Shown here: positions 8,241-16,794 of the stretch, in pieces
Position numbering within the stretch: position 1 is the first letter of the stretch
How the letters are laid out: every line of letters begins with the position of its first letter
Origin: JALZKA01 sp963717635
Lineage (GTDB): Bacteria; Actinomycetota; Thermoleophilia; Solirubrobacterales; 70-9
DNA length: 64,000 nucleotides
Assembly: GCA_963717635.1 (NCBI GenBank)
Contig: OY970347.1
Location: 1,116,001-1,180,000 of the forward strand
Direction: 5' to 3'
Made by a program: the position numbers and the translations under genes
Notes under the pieces: model-generated
The model's database searches: none
Told to the model about the DNA's origin: nothing
What the model saw: only the letters and a program-made list of their open reading frames with translations

Positions 8241-9493
8241 TCAGCTCAGCGGATTGAAGATCAGGCCGGTCAGCAGCTTCGGGAAGAAGTAGGTGGACTT
8301 CGGCGGCATCGTTTCGCCGGCGGCGGCCACGGCACGGACCTGCTCGATCGGGGTCGGCCGCATCAGGAAGGCCGCGTCGGTTCCGGCCTCCAACGACGCA
8401 ATCGCATCGCCGGCAGACGCCGTGTACGCCATGCCCCGCTTGGCCTCGACGTCCTCCTCGCTCATCCCCAGCGCACCGCGCAGGACGATGGTCTCGAGGA
8501 TCGCGGCGTCGAGTCGGCGGTAGGGCTCGGACCGGTCGGCGAGCGCCGCGTCGATCGCGGCGGTGTCCTTGAGCCGGAGGCGGAACCCACGCTTGAAATG
8601 GGCGTCCACGTATCCGAAGACCCCGACCCCCTCCTCGCCGGCGGGGTCAAGCCGCTCGAGCGGGATCTCCTCGATCTCGAAGTGCTCTCGCAAGGCGTTC
8701 GCGAGTACTTCTGGCTTATCGGTGCCGCGCAGGTCGGTGAGCAGCCGGTGGTAGCCGAACACGGTCAGGCCCGGGTCCTCGAGCGAGACCAGCGCCATCA
8801 GCGTGAAGCGGTGCGCCCCGTCGCCGCCGATCTCGTCGGCGTAGGTCCGGGCGGTCTCGTAGCGGTGGTGGCCGTCGGCGATCAGGAGCTCGGACCCGGA
8901 GAGCTCGGCCGTGACGGCGGCGATCACCTGCGGGTCGGCGACGCGCCAGATCCGGTGAACGGTGCCGTCCTGGTCGGTTACCTCGCCCCATGGCTCGTCG
9001 CCAAGTGCCGGTTCCAGGAGTGGCCAGGCGTTGCCCTCGTGCAGCGAGAAGATCGGCGAGAGGTTGTGGCGCGTCCCCCGCGTCAGGCGCAGCCGATCCT
9101 CTTTGGGACCCGGCTGCGTGCGCTCGTGCGGGCGCACCCTGCCCGCCCCGTAGTCCGCGACCGCGACGCGGCAGAGGAAGCCGCGGCGCGTCCGACGGCT
9201 GCCGTCGGGCCCGTCGTAGGACTGCTCGAGCGCCCAATATGCCTCCGCGCGGTCCGCAGCCAACACGCCCTCGAGGGTCCACTCCTCGAGCGTCTCGCCG
9301 CGTGCTCGTAGCGGTCCCCGCCCTCCGGAGCGTCGGGCAGGTCGAGCTCGACCACGTTGAACGGCGAGCGCGCCAGCAGGGCCGAGCGCGCGTCGGCGTC
9401 GACCACGTCGTAGGGGGGCGCGGTGACGTCGCCCAGGGAGGGTACGGCAGCCAGGTTGTAATGGAGGGCCTTGAGCGGCCGGACGTCCGCCAT
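8241..9493 (-). pseudogene. DUF1015 family gene interrupted by a one-base frameshift
   Basis: The N-terminal part from ATG 9493 reads DVRPLKALHYN, then TAPPYDVV, then SPFNVVELDLPDAPEGGDRY, the DUF1015 opening. At about 9297-9303 the frame is lost. The next frame continues with ETLEEWTLEGVLAADRAEAY, DGHHRYETARTYADE and the family C-terminus to 8241. One missing G in a GCGGCG run would restore a single protein of about 417 residues, the family length. This is either a real disabling mutation or an assembly indel. The family is widespread and uncharacterised. A TAGGCT box lies nine bases before the ATG. Confidence 0.8.
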
Positions 9494-9552
9494 CGGCGCC
9501 GGAGCCTACGTGAGCACCGTTTCCGGCGGGCCGTGGCGGGCAGTGGGACGTG

Positions 9553-10053
9553 ATGGCTGCCGACAGCACGACTGACTCACCAACCGGCGGGGAGGGGGAG
9601 TCGCACTCCCAGCGCGTCAACCGCGAGCTGATCGAGCTGCTGAACGAATTGCGGGTGGCGCTGCCAGGGGTGCAGGTCCTGTTCGCGTTCCTGCTTGCGG
9701 TGCCGTTCGCGACCGGGTTCAAGGACACCACCGATTTCCAGCGTGACCTGTTCTTCGGGACGCTGGTCGCGACGGCGACCGCCTCAGCGTTCCTGATCGC
9801 GCCGTCCGCCTACCACCGGATCAACTTCCGCGAGCGCGACAAGGAGCGGATGCTCCTGACCTCGAACGCGCTGACCCTCGCGGGCCTGTTCTTCCTCGCG
9901 CTCTCGATCGTTGCGGCCGTCGCCCTGGTCGCGGACTTCATTTACGGGCCGGCGGCGCCGGTCCTGAGCGCGATCGGCGGGGTGGTCCTGTTCGCAGCCC
10001 TCTGGCTGGTGCTACCGGTGCTGCGGCGCAACCCACAGGACACGCCGGAATAG
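9553..10053 (+). CDS. DUF6328-like four-helix membrane protein
   Basis: 166 residues. A hydrophilic N-terminus leads into LNELRVALPGVQVLFAFLL, a conserved opening of an actinobacterial membrane family that I recognise as DUF6328. Four hydrophobic helices follow (about residues 44-60, 70-90, 105-130 and 138-158). No catalytic motif is visible and the function is unknown. A GTG directly before the ATG is an alternative start. It is divergent from the DUF1015 gene. Confidence 0.7.
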   Translation: MAADSTTDSPTGGEGESHSQRVNRELIELLNELRVALPGVQVLFAFLLAVPFATGFKDTTDFQRDLFFGTLVATATASAFLIAPSAYHRINFRERDKERMLLTSNALTLAGLFFLALSIVAAVALVADFIYGPAAPVLSAIGGVVLFAALWLVLPVLRRNPQDTPE

Positions 10054-10062
10054 AGTCGTGAG

Positions 10063-10136
10063 TCGGGGCGCCCGGATTTGAACCGGGGACCTCTGCCACC
10101 CAAAGGCAGCGCGCTACCAGGCTGCGCCACGCCCCG
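10063..10136 (-). tRNA. tRNA-Pro (TGG)
   Basis: The minus strand folds as a full cloverleaf. The acceptor is CGGGGCG/CGCCCCG, the anticodon stem CTGCC/GGCAG with loop TTTGGGT (anticodon TGG), and the T-arm CCCGG-TTCAAAT-CCGGG. The discriminator is A and CCA is not encoded. Confidence 0.95.
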
Positions 10137-10192
10137 AGTAGCCGAGTGTAGTCGCGGGTAGAGTCGAATCGACGGCGACCTAGGAGCGAGCG

Positions 10193-10450
10193 ATGGTGAA
10201 CTTCAAGAAGCTTGGCGACAAGGCCAAGGACCTGGTCGAAAAGCGCGGCGGCACCGATGCGCTCAAGGACGACGCCGCCGAGCTCAAGGCCATCGCCAAG
10301 GGCAAGGGCAGCCTTGCGGACAAGGCGAAGGCGGCAGCGGCAGCGATCAAGGATCCGGGCGAGAAGGGCGAGCCGAAGCCCGCGCCCGCCGAGCCGCCGG
10401 AGCGCAAGGAGCCCGCCGATCCCGCCGGGGGCGGCGGAAACCCGGCCTGA
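10193..10450 (+). CDS. Small Lys/Ala-rich helical protein, possible MT0933-type antitoxin-like
   Basis: 85 residues. The first 55 are amphipathic and lysine-rich (MVNFKKLGDKAKDLVEKRGG). The tail is Pro/Glu/Gly-rich and disordered. The helical part vaguely resembles the MT0933/Rv0909 antitoxin family, but no toxin gene is adjacent, so that label is only a suggestion. ATG 10193 has AGGAG at 10182-10186, six bases away. It lies between tRNA-Pro and tRNA-Arg. Confidence 0.6.
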   Translation: MVNFKKLGDKAKDLVEKRGGTDALKDDAAELKAIAKGKGSLADKAKAAAAAIKDPGEKGEPKPAPAEPPERKEPADPAGGGGNPA

Positions 10451-10474
10451 GCAGCGGCTACGCTGGGCCCCGTG

Positions 10475-10547
10475 GCCCCCGTAGCTCAGTGGATAGAGCG
10501 GCTGCCTTCTAAGCAGCGGGTCGCTGGTTCGACTCCAGCCGGGGGCG
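10475..10547 (+). tRNA. tRNA-Arg (TCT)
   Basis: A complete cloverleaf. The acceptor is GCCCCCG/CGGGGGC, the anticodon arm GCTGC-CTTCTAA-GCAGC (anticodon TCT), and the T-arm contains GGTTCGACTCC. The discriminator is G and CCA is not encoded. A TACGCT box lies about 11 bases upstream. Its 3' end is only three bases from the next gene's ATG. Confidence 0.95.
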
Positions 10548-10550
10548 TTG

Positions 10551-10895
10551 ATGACCGGTGAATTGAGCTTCTTCGAGCTGGGCACGGGAGACTACGAGCG
10601 CGCGGAAGCCTTCTACTCCGCCCTGTTCGGATGGGCGTTCGAGCCGGTGAGGGAGGGCGGCCGGATCGCGACCCCCACGATCCCGGGCGGCATCCATCCG
10701 GGCGACGCGGGCGCGAGCCCCTACGTCTTCTTCGCCGTGGACGACCTCGATCAGGCGATCGCCAAGGTCCTTGAGCTGGGTGGCAGCGGCGAAGCGATGG
10801 ACGAGGACGCCGACACCGTTGCCGAGTTCGGCCGCTTCGCGCTCTGCAAGGACGACCAGGGCTCCAGCTTCGGGCTGCACCAGCGCCCCGCCTAA
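10551..10895 (+). CDS. VOC-family (glyoxalase/bleomycin-resistance-like) protein
   Basis: 114 residues, a single VOC half-unit. The opening LSFFELGTGDYERAEAFYSALFGWAF is typical of the family, as is the C-terminal GRFALCKDDQGSSFGLHQ, whose late Q/H positions can bind metal. Substrate is unknown. The ATG starts three bases after tRNA-Arg, so the mRNA is probably released by tRNA 3' processing. A TTG immediately upstream is a less likely start. Confidence 0.8.
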   Translation: MTGELSFFELGTGDYERAEAFYSALFGWAFEPVREGGRIATPTIPGGIHPGDAGASPYVFFAVDDLDQAIAKVLELGGSGEAMDEDADTVAEFGRFALCKDDQGSSFGLHQRPA

Positions 10896-10917
10896 GGCCG
10901 CTACATTGAGAGTCCGC

Positions 10918-10991
10918 GGTGGGCGTAGCTCAGTTGGTAGAGCTCCTGGTTGTGGTCCAGGTGGTCGCGGGTTCAAGTCCCGTCGCTCACC
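10918..10991 (+). tRNA. tRNA-His (GTG)
   Basis: Cloverleaf with acceptor GTGGGCG/CGCTCAC, the extra G-1 opposite C73 at 10918, and anticodon arm CTGG-TTGTGGT-CCAG (anticodon GTG). The T-arm is GCGGG-TTCAAGT-CCCGT. A TACATT box lies about ten bases upstream. The 3' end from 10963 onward is repeated exactly at 15293-15323. Confidence 0.95.
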
Positions 10992-10993
10992 CT
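10963..10993 (+). repeat. 31-bp direct repeat, copy 1 (tRNA-His 3' end)
   Basis: The T-arm and acceptor 3' strand of tRNA-His plus two following bases. They are identical over 31 bp to 15293-15323. This is the usual form of a tRNA attachment site used by site-specific integrases. Confidence 0.75.
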
Positions 10994-11073
10994 CTTGCGA
11001 ACGCCGGCTAACGCGTCGAGAGGCCGGCGCTCGCGGCGCCGGCCTCTCGATCCGCCGCGCTGTCAGCCTCGGC

Positions 11074-11400
11074 TCAAGCGCGGGACTCTGCGGCCTGTCG
11101 CCGGTGACGCGCGACCGGCCGCGCGACGACAAGCGCCATCAGCATCAGCCCGGAGGCGACCAGAGCGCCGATCACCGCATCGCCGAATTGGAACCCGCCG
11201 TCCGCGACCTCGACCGTTGCAGCCGGCGTCGGCTGCGAGGAACCGAGGCTCTGGACGTAGAGGTCCTTGCCGTCACCGCTCCAAGCCGGCTCGTCACCGC
11301 CGGAAGACGGCAGCGTCGGGTCCGCGGCTGCCGGCGCGGCGAGCGCGCCGGCGGCGAGTGTGACGAGGACGAGGATGAGACTGGAGTTGCTGCGCTTCAT
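11074..11400 (-). CDS. Small secreted/membrane protein in the tRNA-His segment
   Basis: 108 residues. A Sec signal peptide (MKRSNSSLILVLVTLAAGAL, cut near AAADP) is followed by about 50 extracellular residues with WSGDGKDLYVQSLG. A C-terminal transmembrane helix (about residues 75-95) and a basic tail finish the protein. The topology is like small surface or signalling proteins. No family is recognised. ATG 11400 was chosen because GGGGAG lies seven bases upstream; the longer frame has no signal peptide at its start. It diverges from the BTAD regulator, which may control it. Confidence 0.65.
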   Translation of the reverse strand: MKRSNSSLILVLVTLAAGALAAPAAADPTLPSSGGDEPAWSGDGKDLYVQSLGSSQPTPAATVEVADGGFQFGDAVIGALVASGLMLMALVVARPVARHRRQAAESRA

Positions 11401-11575
11401 ACTGTGCTCCCCTTCTTTTGCGAGATTGCCCGTTGCGATCCCTCTCGCCGACGACGATCCCCGGGGGCGGTAGGCGATCACCACCTGGCTCGGTAAAGCT
11501 CCGGTAAACGCCGGCGGAAGGATCCTGCTCGAGCCCGTCGAGGGTCACGATCGCTGGCGATAGAGTCAGCTAGGG

Positions 11576-14500
11576 GTGACGGTCGAATTTCGTGTTCTGG
11601 GGCCGCTCGAGGCCCTCGCTGACGAAGCACCGCTTCCTTTGGGGGGTGCCAAGCAGCGCGCGCTCCTGACGATTCTGCTGATCAACGCGAACGCCGTCGT
11701 ATCGAGCGATCGGTTGATCGATGAGCTCTGGGGCGGCGAGCCGCCGAAGACGGCGGCCAAGTCCCTTCAGGTCCTCGTCTCGCAGCTGCGTCGCGCGCTC
11801 GAGCCGGAGCGCTCGGCGGGCGATCCGGGCAGGCTGCTGCTCACTCGCGCACCCGGCTACATGCTCCGGCTCGAGCCCGAGCAGCTCGATCTCGAGCGCT
11901 TCCAGAGACTGGCGCATGAGGGGCGCGAGGCACTCGGCGCCGGCGATCCCATGCCCGGCAGGCAGAAGCTCAACGAGGCCCTGGCCCTCTGGCGTGGTCC
12001 CCCGCTTGCAGAGTTCGCCTACGCCGATTTCGCCCAACGCGAGATCTCCCGCCTAGAGGACCTGCGGCTGACCGCGCTTGAGGATCGGATCCAGTCCGAC
12101 CTCGAATGCGGATGCCACGCGGAGGTGATCGGCGAGCTCGAGAGCCTCGTCGCTGAGGACCCGATGCGCGAGCGACCGCGGGCACAGCTCATGCTTGCTC
12201 TCTACCGGTCGGGAAGGCAGGCCGAGGCGCTTGAGGCGTACGGCGCCGGCCGCCGAGTCCTGGTTGCTGAGCTCGGCATCGAGCCCGGCCGCGAGCTGAA
12301 GGAGCTCCAGGCGGCGATCCTCGAGCAGGATCCGGCACTTGATCTCCGTCCCCCGGTCGCCGAACGGCGTCCCGGGCAGGCCGAGCGCGAGGAGCCGGAG
12401 GCCGCCGCCGCACCGTCAGAATCGTTCATCGGGCGCGAGCGCGAGCTCGCCGAGTTCCGGGCGGCGTTCAGTGGCGCATTGGCGGGACTCACGTCCTTGT
12501 TCTTGATCGCCGGCGAGCCGGGCATCGGCAAGAGCCGGCTCGCAGACGAGCTGGCGTCGCTCGCGCAGGCTGGCGGGGCCAGAGTCTGTTGGGGCCGTTG
12601 CTGGGAGGCCGGGGGCGCTCCCGCCTACTGGCCGTGGGTGCAGGCGCTGCGGTCGTATATCCGCGACGGCGACAAGGAGCGGATCCGCGAGCAGCTTGCG
12701 CCCGGCGCCGCCGATATCGCCCAGATGCTGCCCGAGCTCCACGAGCTCTTTCCGGATCTCCCGCCTCCGCCCTCCCTCGACCCCGAGGGGGCCAGGTTCC
12801 GACTCTTCGACTCGACCGCCTCCTTCCTGCGGGCGGCGGCTGAGGCGCAGCCAATCGTGCTCGTGCTCGACGATCTGCACGCCGCCGACAAGCCGTCGCT
12901 GCTGCTGCTCCAGTTCCTCGTGCGATCGCTGAGCGAGGCGCGCCTCGTGCTCATCGGCGCCTATCGGGACACAGAGCCGAGGACCGAGGACCTGACCGAG
13001 GCCGTTGCCGAGGTCCGGCGCGAGCCGGTCGCCCGAGTGGTCCGCCTCGGCGGCCTGGACGTTCAAGGGGTCGCGCACATGATCGAGTTCACCGCGGGCG
13101 CGGCTCCAAGCGACGAGCTGGTAACGGCGATCCACCGGGAGACCGAAGGGAATCCACTCTTCGTCGGTGAGCTGGTGCGGCTGCTGACGTCCGAAGGGCG
13201 CCTCGAGGAGGCAGTCTCCGACGCCGGCACGATGACGGTGCCGCGGGGTGTTCGGAAGGTGATCGAGCATCGGCTTGGCAGGCTGTCCGACGACTGCAAA
13301 CGTCTCCTCTCGGTCGCGTCTGTCCTAGGTCGTGAGTTCCAACTCGAGGCCCTCTCATCGATCAGCGAGCGGCCAAAGGAGCAGGTTCTCGACCTGCTCG
13401 ACGAGGCCCTGGCCGCTCGCGTCATCGGCGACTTGCCGGTGGGTCGGGGCGGCCTTCGCTTCTCCCACGCGCTGATCCGCGACAGCCTGTATTCCGCGCT
13501 CGGCATCACTGAACGCCTGCGGCTACACGGGCGGGCTGTTGGGGCGCTCGAGGAGCTTTACGTCGCCGAGCACGAGCCGCATCTGGCCGAACTCGCGTAC
13601 CACTCCCTCGAGGCGGCGCCGGACGGCGACGTCGACAAGGCGATCGCGTACGCAACACGCGCCGGCGACCAGGCCGTCTCGCTCGTCGCGTACGAAGAGG
13701 CCGCTCGGTTTTACGCGATGGCGCTCGAGGCGCTCGAGATGAGGCAGGAGGCGGACGAGCGGACTCGGTCTGAGCTGCTGATCGCGCTCGGCGACGCGCA
13801 AGCGCGGGGCGGGGATCTAGCGACGGCGAAGGAGACATTCGTCCGGGCAGCCGAAGTCGCGCGCGGCTTGCCCTCACCGGAGCAGCTCGCACGAGCCGCG
13901 CTCGGGTACGGCGGTAGGTGGGTGTTCCTCCGCGCTGGAAAGGACCCGAGGCTGATTCCGCTGCTCGAGGAGGCGCTCGAGGTCCTCGCGGCGGGCGACA
14001 ACGAGTTGCGGGCGATGCTGCTCGCGCGCTTGGCGGGCGCTCTGCGCGATCACCCTGCCCCGGAGCGGAGAACGTCCTTATCGAGCGAGGCGCTCGCGAT
14101 CGCCAGACGGCTCGACGACCCGCGGACGCTCGCGTACGTGCTAGACGGCAGCTACGCGGCACTCTCCTGGCCGCGGGACACGGACGCGTGGCTTGCGATG
14201 GCGACGGAGTTGATGCAACTCGCCGAAACGATCGGCGACAAGGAGAAGGCCTACTTCGCTCATTTCCACGCCTTCGGGGCCCTCATGGTCCGTGGGGACG
14301 TGAGCGCGGCCGACCGGGAGCTTGAGCTGATGAGGGCCGCCGCGCATGAGCTCAGGCAGCCCTCTCAGGTATGGGTGGCTTTGCTCGCGGAGGCGATGCG
14401 CGAGGTCTTCGCTGGCCATCTTGAGCAGGCGGAGGAGCTCACGCAGCGCGCCGCCGAGTTGGGCTCCGGCGCTCAGGGCCTCGACGCGACCTACTACTAC

Positions 14501-15136
14501 GTCGCAATCCTTCAAGGCTGGGGCCTGCGGCGCGAGCAGGGGCGACTCGCCGAGCTTGAGAGTTCGCTCGAGGGCTACGTGCAGGAACACCCCAGGGTCT
14601 TCCTCTTCCGCTGTTTGCTCGCGAACGTCTATGCCGAGCTAGGCCGCGAGACCGAAGCCCGAGCGGAACTCGATCGCCTCGCAGGCGACGATTTCGCTGA
14701 TCTACACGTCGGCACTGAGTGGTTCCTCGCTGCCAGCGCCCTGGCGAGTGTCAGCGACTTCCTTCAAGCCGCCGAGCACGCCGAGCGCCTGTATGAGGCC
14801 CTGCTGCCGTACGCCGGCTACAACGTCTTTGCCCATCCTGAGGTCGCACTCGGTTCGGCCTCGAGATTCCTCGGCGTGCTCGCGACGACGATGGACCGAT
14901 GGGATGAGGCGGCCCGTCACTTCGAGCAGGCGCTCGAGATGAACGCTCGCATGGGCTCTCGTCCATGTGCTGCCCACACGCAACATGACCACGCGCGCAT
15001 GCTGGTGCGGCGCGGGGGTCGGGGCGACACCGAGCGCGCGCGGGAGCTTCTGACGGCCGCCGCGGGTACGTTTCGCGACCTGGGCATGGATGCATGGGCA
15101 CAGAAGGCCGAGGCGGAGATGCGCACAGCGGAATAG
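11576..15136 (+). CDS. BTAD/AfsR-type transcriptional regulator with ATPase and TPR domains
   Basis: 1,186 residues. Residues 1-95 form an OmpR-like winged helix (VEFRVLGPLEA, SLQVLVSQLRRAL) and about 95-255 a bacterial transcriptional activator domain. A STAND/AAA ATPase follows with SFIGRERELAEF, Walker A GEPGIGKS at residue 313 and Walker B LVLDDLHAAD. The last 500 residues are TPR-like helical repeats. This is the architecture of large SARP/LuxR-like activators that sense an unknown signal and bind promoter direct repeats. GTG 11576 has TAGAGT nine bases upstream, suggesting a leaderless message. It lies alone in the tRNA-His-flanked segment, divergent from a secreted protein gene. Confidence 0.9.
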   Translation: MTVEFRVLGPLEALADEAPLPLGGAKQRALLTILLINANAVVSSDRLIDELWGGEPPKTAAKSLQVLVSQLRRALEPERSAGDPGRLLLTRAPGYMLRLEPEQLDLERFQRLAHEGREALGAGDPMPGRQKLNEALALWRGPPLAEFAYADFAQREISRLEDLRLTALEDRIQSDLECGCHAEVIGELESLVAEDPMRERPRAQLMLALYRSGRQAEALEAYGAGRRVLVAELGIEPGRELKELQAAILEQDPALDLRPPVAERRPGQAEREEPEAAAAPSESFIGRERELAEFRAAFSGALAGLTSLFLIAGEPGIGKSRLADELASLAQAGGARVCWGRCWEAGGAPAYWPWVQALRSYIRDGDKERIREQLAPGAADIAQMLPELHELFPDLPPPPSLDPEGARFRLFDSTASFLRAAAEAQPIVLVLDDLHAADKPSLLLLQFLVRSLSEARLVLIGAYRDTEPRTEDLTEAVAEVRREPVARVVRLGGLDVQGVAHMIEFTAGAAPSDELVTAIHRETEGNPLFVGELVRLLTSEGRLEEAVSDAGTMTVPRGVRKVIEHRLGRLSDDCKRLLSVASVLGREFQLEALSSISERPKEQVLDLLDEALAARVIGDLPVGRGGLRFSHALIRDSLYSALGITERLRLHGRAVGALEELYVAEHEPHLAELAYHSLEAAPDGDVDKAIAYATRAGDQAVSLVAYEEAARFYAMALEALEMRQEADERTRSELLIALGDAQARGGDLATAKETFVRAAEVARGLPSPEQLARAALGYGGRWVFLRAGKDPRLIPLLEEALEVLAAGDNELRAMLLARLAGALRDHPAPERRTSLSSEALAIARRLDDPRTLAYVLDGSYAALSWPRDTDAWLAMATELMQLAETIGDKEKAYFAHFHAFGALMVRGDVSAADRELELMRAAAHELRQPSQVWVALLAEAMREVFAGHLEQAEELTQRAAELGSGAQGLDATYYYVAILQGWGLRREQGRLAELESSLEGYVQEHPRVFLFRCLLANVYAELGRETEARAELDRLAGDDFADLHVGTEWFLAASALASVSDFLQAAEHAERLYEALLPYAGYNVFAHPEVALGSASRFLGVLATTMDRWDEAARHFEQALEMNARMGSRPCAAHTQHDHARMLVRRGGRGDTERARELLTAAAGTFRDLGMDAWAQKAEAEMRTAE

Positions 15137-15292
15137 ATGCCCTGGGCGGTCACGGACGCCGGACCCGAGTAGCCGCCTTGGAGCTGAATGTCGCTTCGCC
15201 ACGAAGGCGGGGGCGCCGGCGAGTAGCCACCAGGCGCCCGCCGGACGAGACGGAGGCGTCAAGCCTGGAGCGGGTCTCGCTTCCGCAACCGC

Positions 15293-15323
15293 GGTCGCGG
15301 GTTCAAGTCCCGTCGCTCACCCT
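15293..15323 (+). repeat. 31-bp direct repeat, copy 2 (displaced tRNA-His end)
   Basis: Exact copy of 10963-10993. Upstream sequence (15255-15292) does not form the rest of a tRNA, so this is a fragment and not a gene. The 228-bp space 15137-15364 between the regulator and the VOC gene otherwise shows nothing recognisable. Confidence 0.75.
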
Positions 15324-15364
15324 ACGGTTGCTTGCTAGGGCGCCATATGTGGCGCTGCGCTCGG

Positions 15365-15790
15365 CTAGTGCGGCGGGCGGTGGAGTAGCTCGAGCTTGAT
15401 CCCGTCCGGGTCGTGGAAGAACACCGCGTAGTAACCGGGCGTGTAGTCGTATTCGCGTGGATCGCTCTCGATAGTGGCACCTTGGTCCCGGACCCACTGA
15501 GCCCGCTCGTCAACGACCTCTCGTGAGGGCACGTCGAAGCAGAGGTGATGGAGGCCAACGGCGTAGCGGTCGTATGGCACGGGGTGGGCATCGGATTGCT
15601 TCTCCCGAAGACCCAGCGCCGCGACGCCTTGGCCCGGAACCGACAAGTAACAGATCTTCTCCCCGCGCTCGCCGGTCATCTCGCGGAGCCCACTCCAGCC
15701 GATCGGTTCGAGCAGGCCGCGATAGAAGCGTAGGCTGCGCTCGATGGAGGTCACCACGAGATCGACATGGCTGACCTTCGTGTCGGGCAC
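15365..15790 (-). CDS. VOC-family protein
   Basis: 141 residues. It opens with VSHVDLVVTSIERSLRFYRG and closes with YYAVFFHDPDGIKLELLH, whose glutamate and the early histidine are the metal ligands of glyoxalase I-like and extradiol-like proteins. Two beta-alpha-beta-beta-beta modules fit the length. Substrate is unknown. The start is GTG 15790, with TAGATT (15802-15797, minus) six bases upstream. It lies just outside the tRNA-His-flanked segment. Confidence 0.85.
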   Translation of the reverse strand: MPDTKVSHVDLVVTSIERSLRFYRGLLEPIGWSGLREMTGERGEKICYLSVPGQGVAALGLREKQSDAHPVPYDRYAVGLHHLCFDVPSREVVDERAQWVRDQGATIESDPREYDYTPGYYAVFFHDPDGIKLELLHRPPH

Positions 15791-15967
15791 GCACCGAATC
15801 TAGCGGCAGTCGTTGCGATTCAGGCTCAGGTTGTCGCTGAGCCGGAGGATCGCCCGCACGGCTGTTTGGTTCGAAGGCCACCCATCAGGGACCCTGTGAG
15901 AAACTTGGCGCGCGCGGTGCGCGGTCCGCGCTCCGCGCTCCGCGGACGCGCGACCGAGGGAGGTCAG

Positions 15968-16282
15968 ATGGGTATTGAGGACCACGGCGAACGGGCCGAC
16001 GTCGAGGAGTTTCGCTCGACGATCCTGGCGCAGCAGATTGAGGCCGAGGAGGCGTTCGTGACCAATGGGGATCCCGGACCGAGGATGGATCTCTGGTCGA
16101 AGCAGGATCCGGTGACGCACACCCTGGGCTTCGAGCGCTTCAACGGATCGATCGCCGGGCGTCCCGTCGAGCCCGTGTTGGCTCGCGTCACGCACATCTA
16201 CCGGCGCGAGGACGGCGCCTGGCGGATCGTCCACTGCCACGCCGACAACCCGGGTCTCGACACCCGCATGGAGCGGCCATGA
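15968..16282 (+). CDS. NTF2/SnoaL-like protein with an internal deletion
   Basis: 104 residues. The front part (EEAFVTNGDPGPRMDLWSKQDPVT) and the back part (RVTHIYRREDGAWRIVHCHAD) match the SnoaL/DUF4440 family. In complete members about 40-45 residues, including the FGA-G...GW segment and the central helix and strands, lie between DPVT and the GFER strand. Here they adjoin directly and in frame. The pocket is therefore probably incomplete and the gene may be decaying, though it keeps a strong GGAGG (15959-15963) before the ATG. The ATGA overlap couples it to the cupin gene. Confidence 0.65.
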   Translation: MGIEDHGERADVEEFRSTILAQQIEAEEAFVTNGDPGPRMDLWSKQDPVTHTLGFERFNGSIAGRPVEPVLARVTHIYRREDGAWRIVHCHADNPGLDTRMERP

Positions 16283-16791
16283 GCAGCGACGCCCGACCGA
16301 TCAAGGCGGCGCGGGGAGAGGGCGACTCGCTGCGTAATCCGGTTGCGACCGGGGGTCCGCTCGAGATCAAGGCTCGCGGCGAGGAGACCGCTGGGGCGCT
16401 GACAGCCTGCGAGAGCGTCACGATGCCCGGGGAGGGCCCGCCCTTTCACAAGCACGCGAACGAGGACGAGGTCATGTACTTCGTCGACGGAGCTTTTCGC
16501 CTACGGATCGACGATCAGGTCATGGACATGGCGCCGGGCTCGTTCGCGTTCGTCCCGCGGGATACACCCCACAGCTGGCAGAACGTGAGCGAGGGTCAGG
16601 CCCACATGCTTTTCGTCTTCACCCCCGCATCGCCGGGGATGGAGCGGTTCTTCGAGCGCTTCGCGGAGGTGGCGAGCGAGGGATCGGCCCTGCGAGAGGC
16701 CTTCGCGGCGCTCGCCGAGGACGCGGGCATGACGGTCCTCGGCCCGCCGCTGGCGCAGTCCCACCCGCTTCCTGAGCCTGAAGGAGGCTGA
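16279..16791 (+). CDS. Cupin-domain protein
   Basis: 170 residues with one conserved cupin barrel. Motif 1 is GEGPPFHKHANEDEVMYFVDG, with His/His/Glu metal ligands. Motif 2 is GSFAFVPRDTPHSWQN, with the final histidine. Flanking helices extend the C-terminus. Cupins of this group include dioxygenase-like and sugar-binding proteins, and the substrate is unknown. It starts at ATG 16279 overlapping the SnoaL-like stop (ATGA), so the two form an operon, followed by a tiny ORF. Confidence 0.85.
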   Translation: MSSDARPIKAARGEGDSLRNPVATGGPLEIKARGEETAGALTACESVTMPGEGPPFHKHANEDEVMYFVDGAFRLRIDDQVMDMAPGSFAFVPRDTPHSWQNVSEGQAHMLFVFTPASPGMERFFERFAEVASEGSALREAFAALAEDAGMTVLGPPLAQSHPLPEPEGG

Positions 16792-16794
16792 GAG

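Larger units (their letters stand above)
10994..15323 (+). mobile_element. Putative tRNA-His-integrated segment (4.3 kb, no integrase)
   Basis: The segment lies between the 3' end of tRNA-His and a displaced exact 31-bp copy of that end. It holds a small secreted or membrane protein gene (minus) and a 1,186-residue regulator (plus) that diverge from a shared 175-bp region. No recombinase, transposase or phage gene is present, so it would be a remnant or depend on an integrase in trans. Alternatively the copy arose by partial tRNA duplication without integration. Confidence 0.45.

Noticed and set aside
8142..9311. 389-codon plus-strand frame opposite the DUF1015 gene
   Set aside because: The reverse strand carries the conserved protein; the plus frame has no recognisable motif.
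15255..15323. A second tRNA gene at the 31-bp repeat
   Set aside because: Only the T-arm and acceptor 3' strand are present; no anticodon arm or 5' acceptor can be paired.
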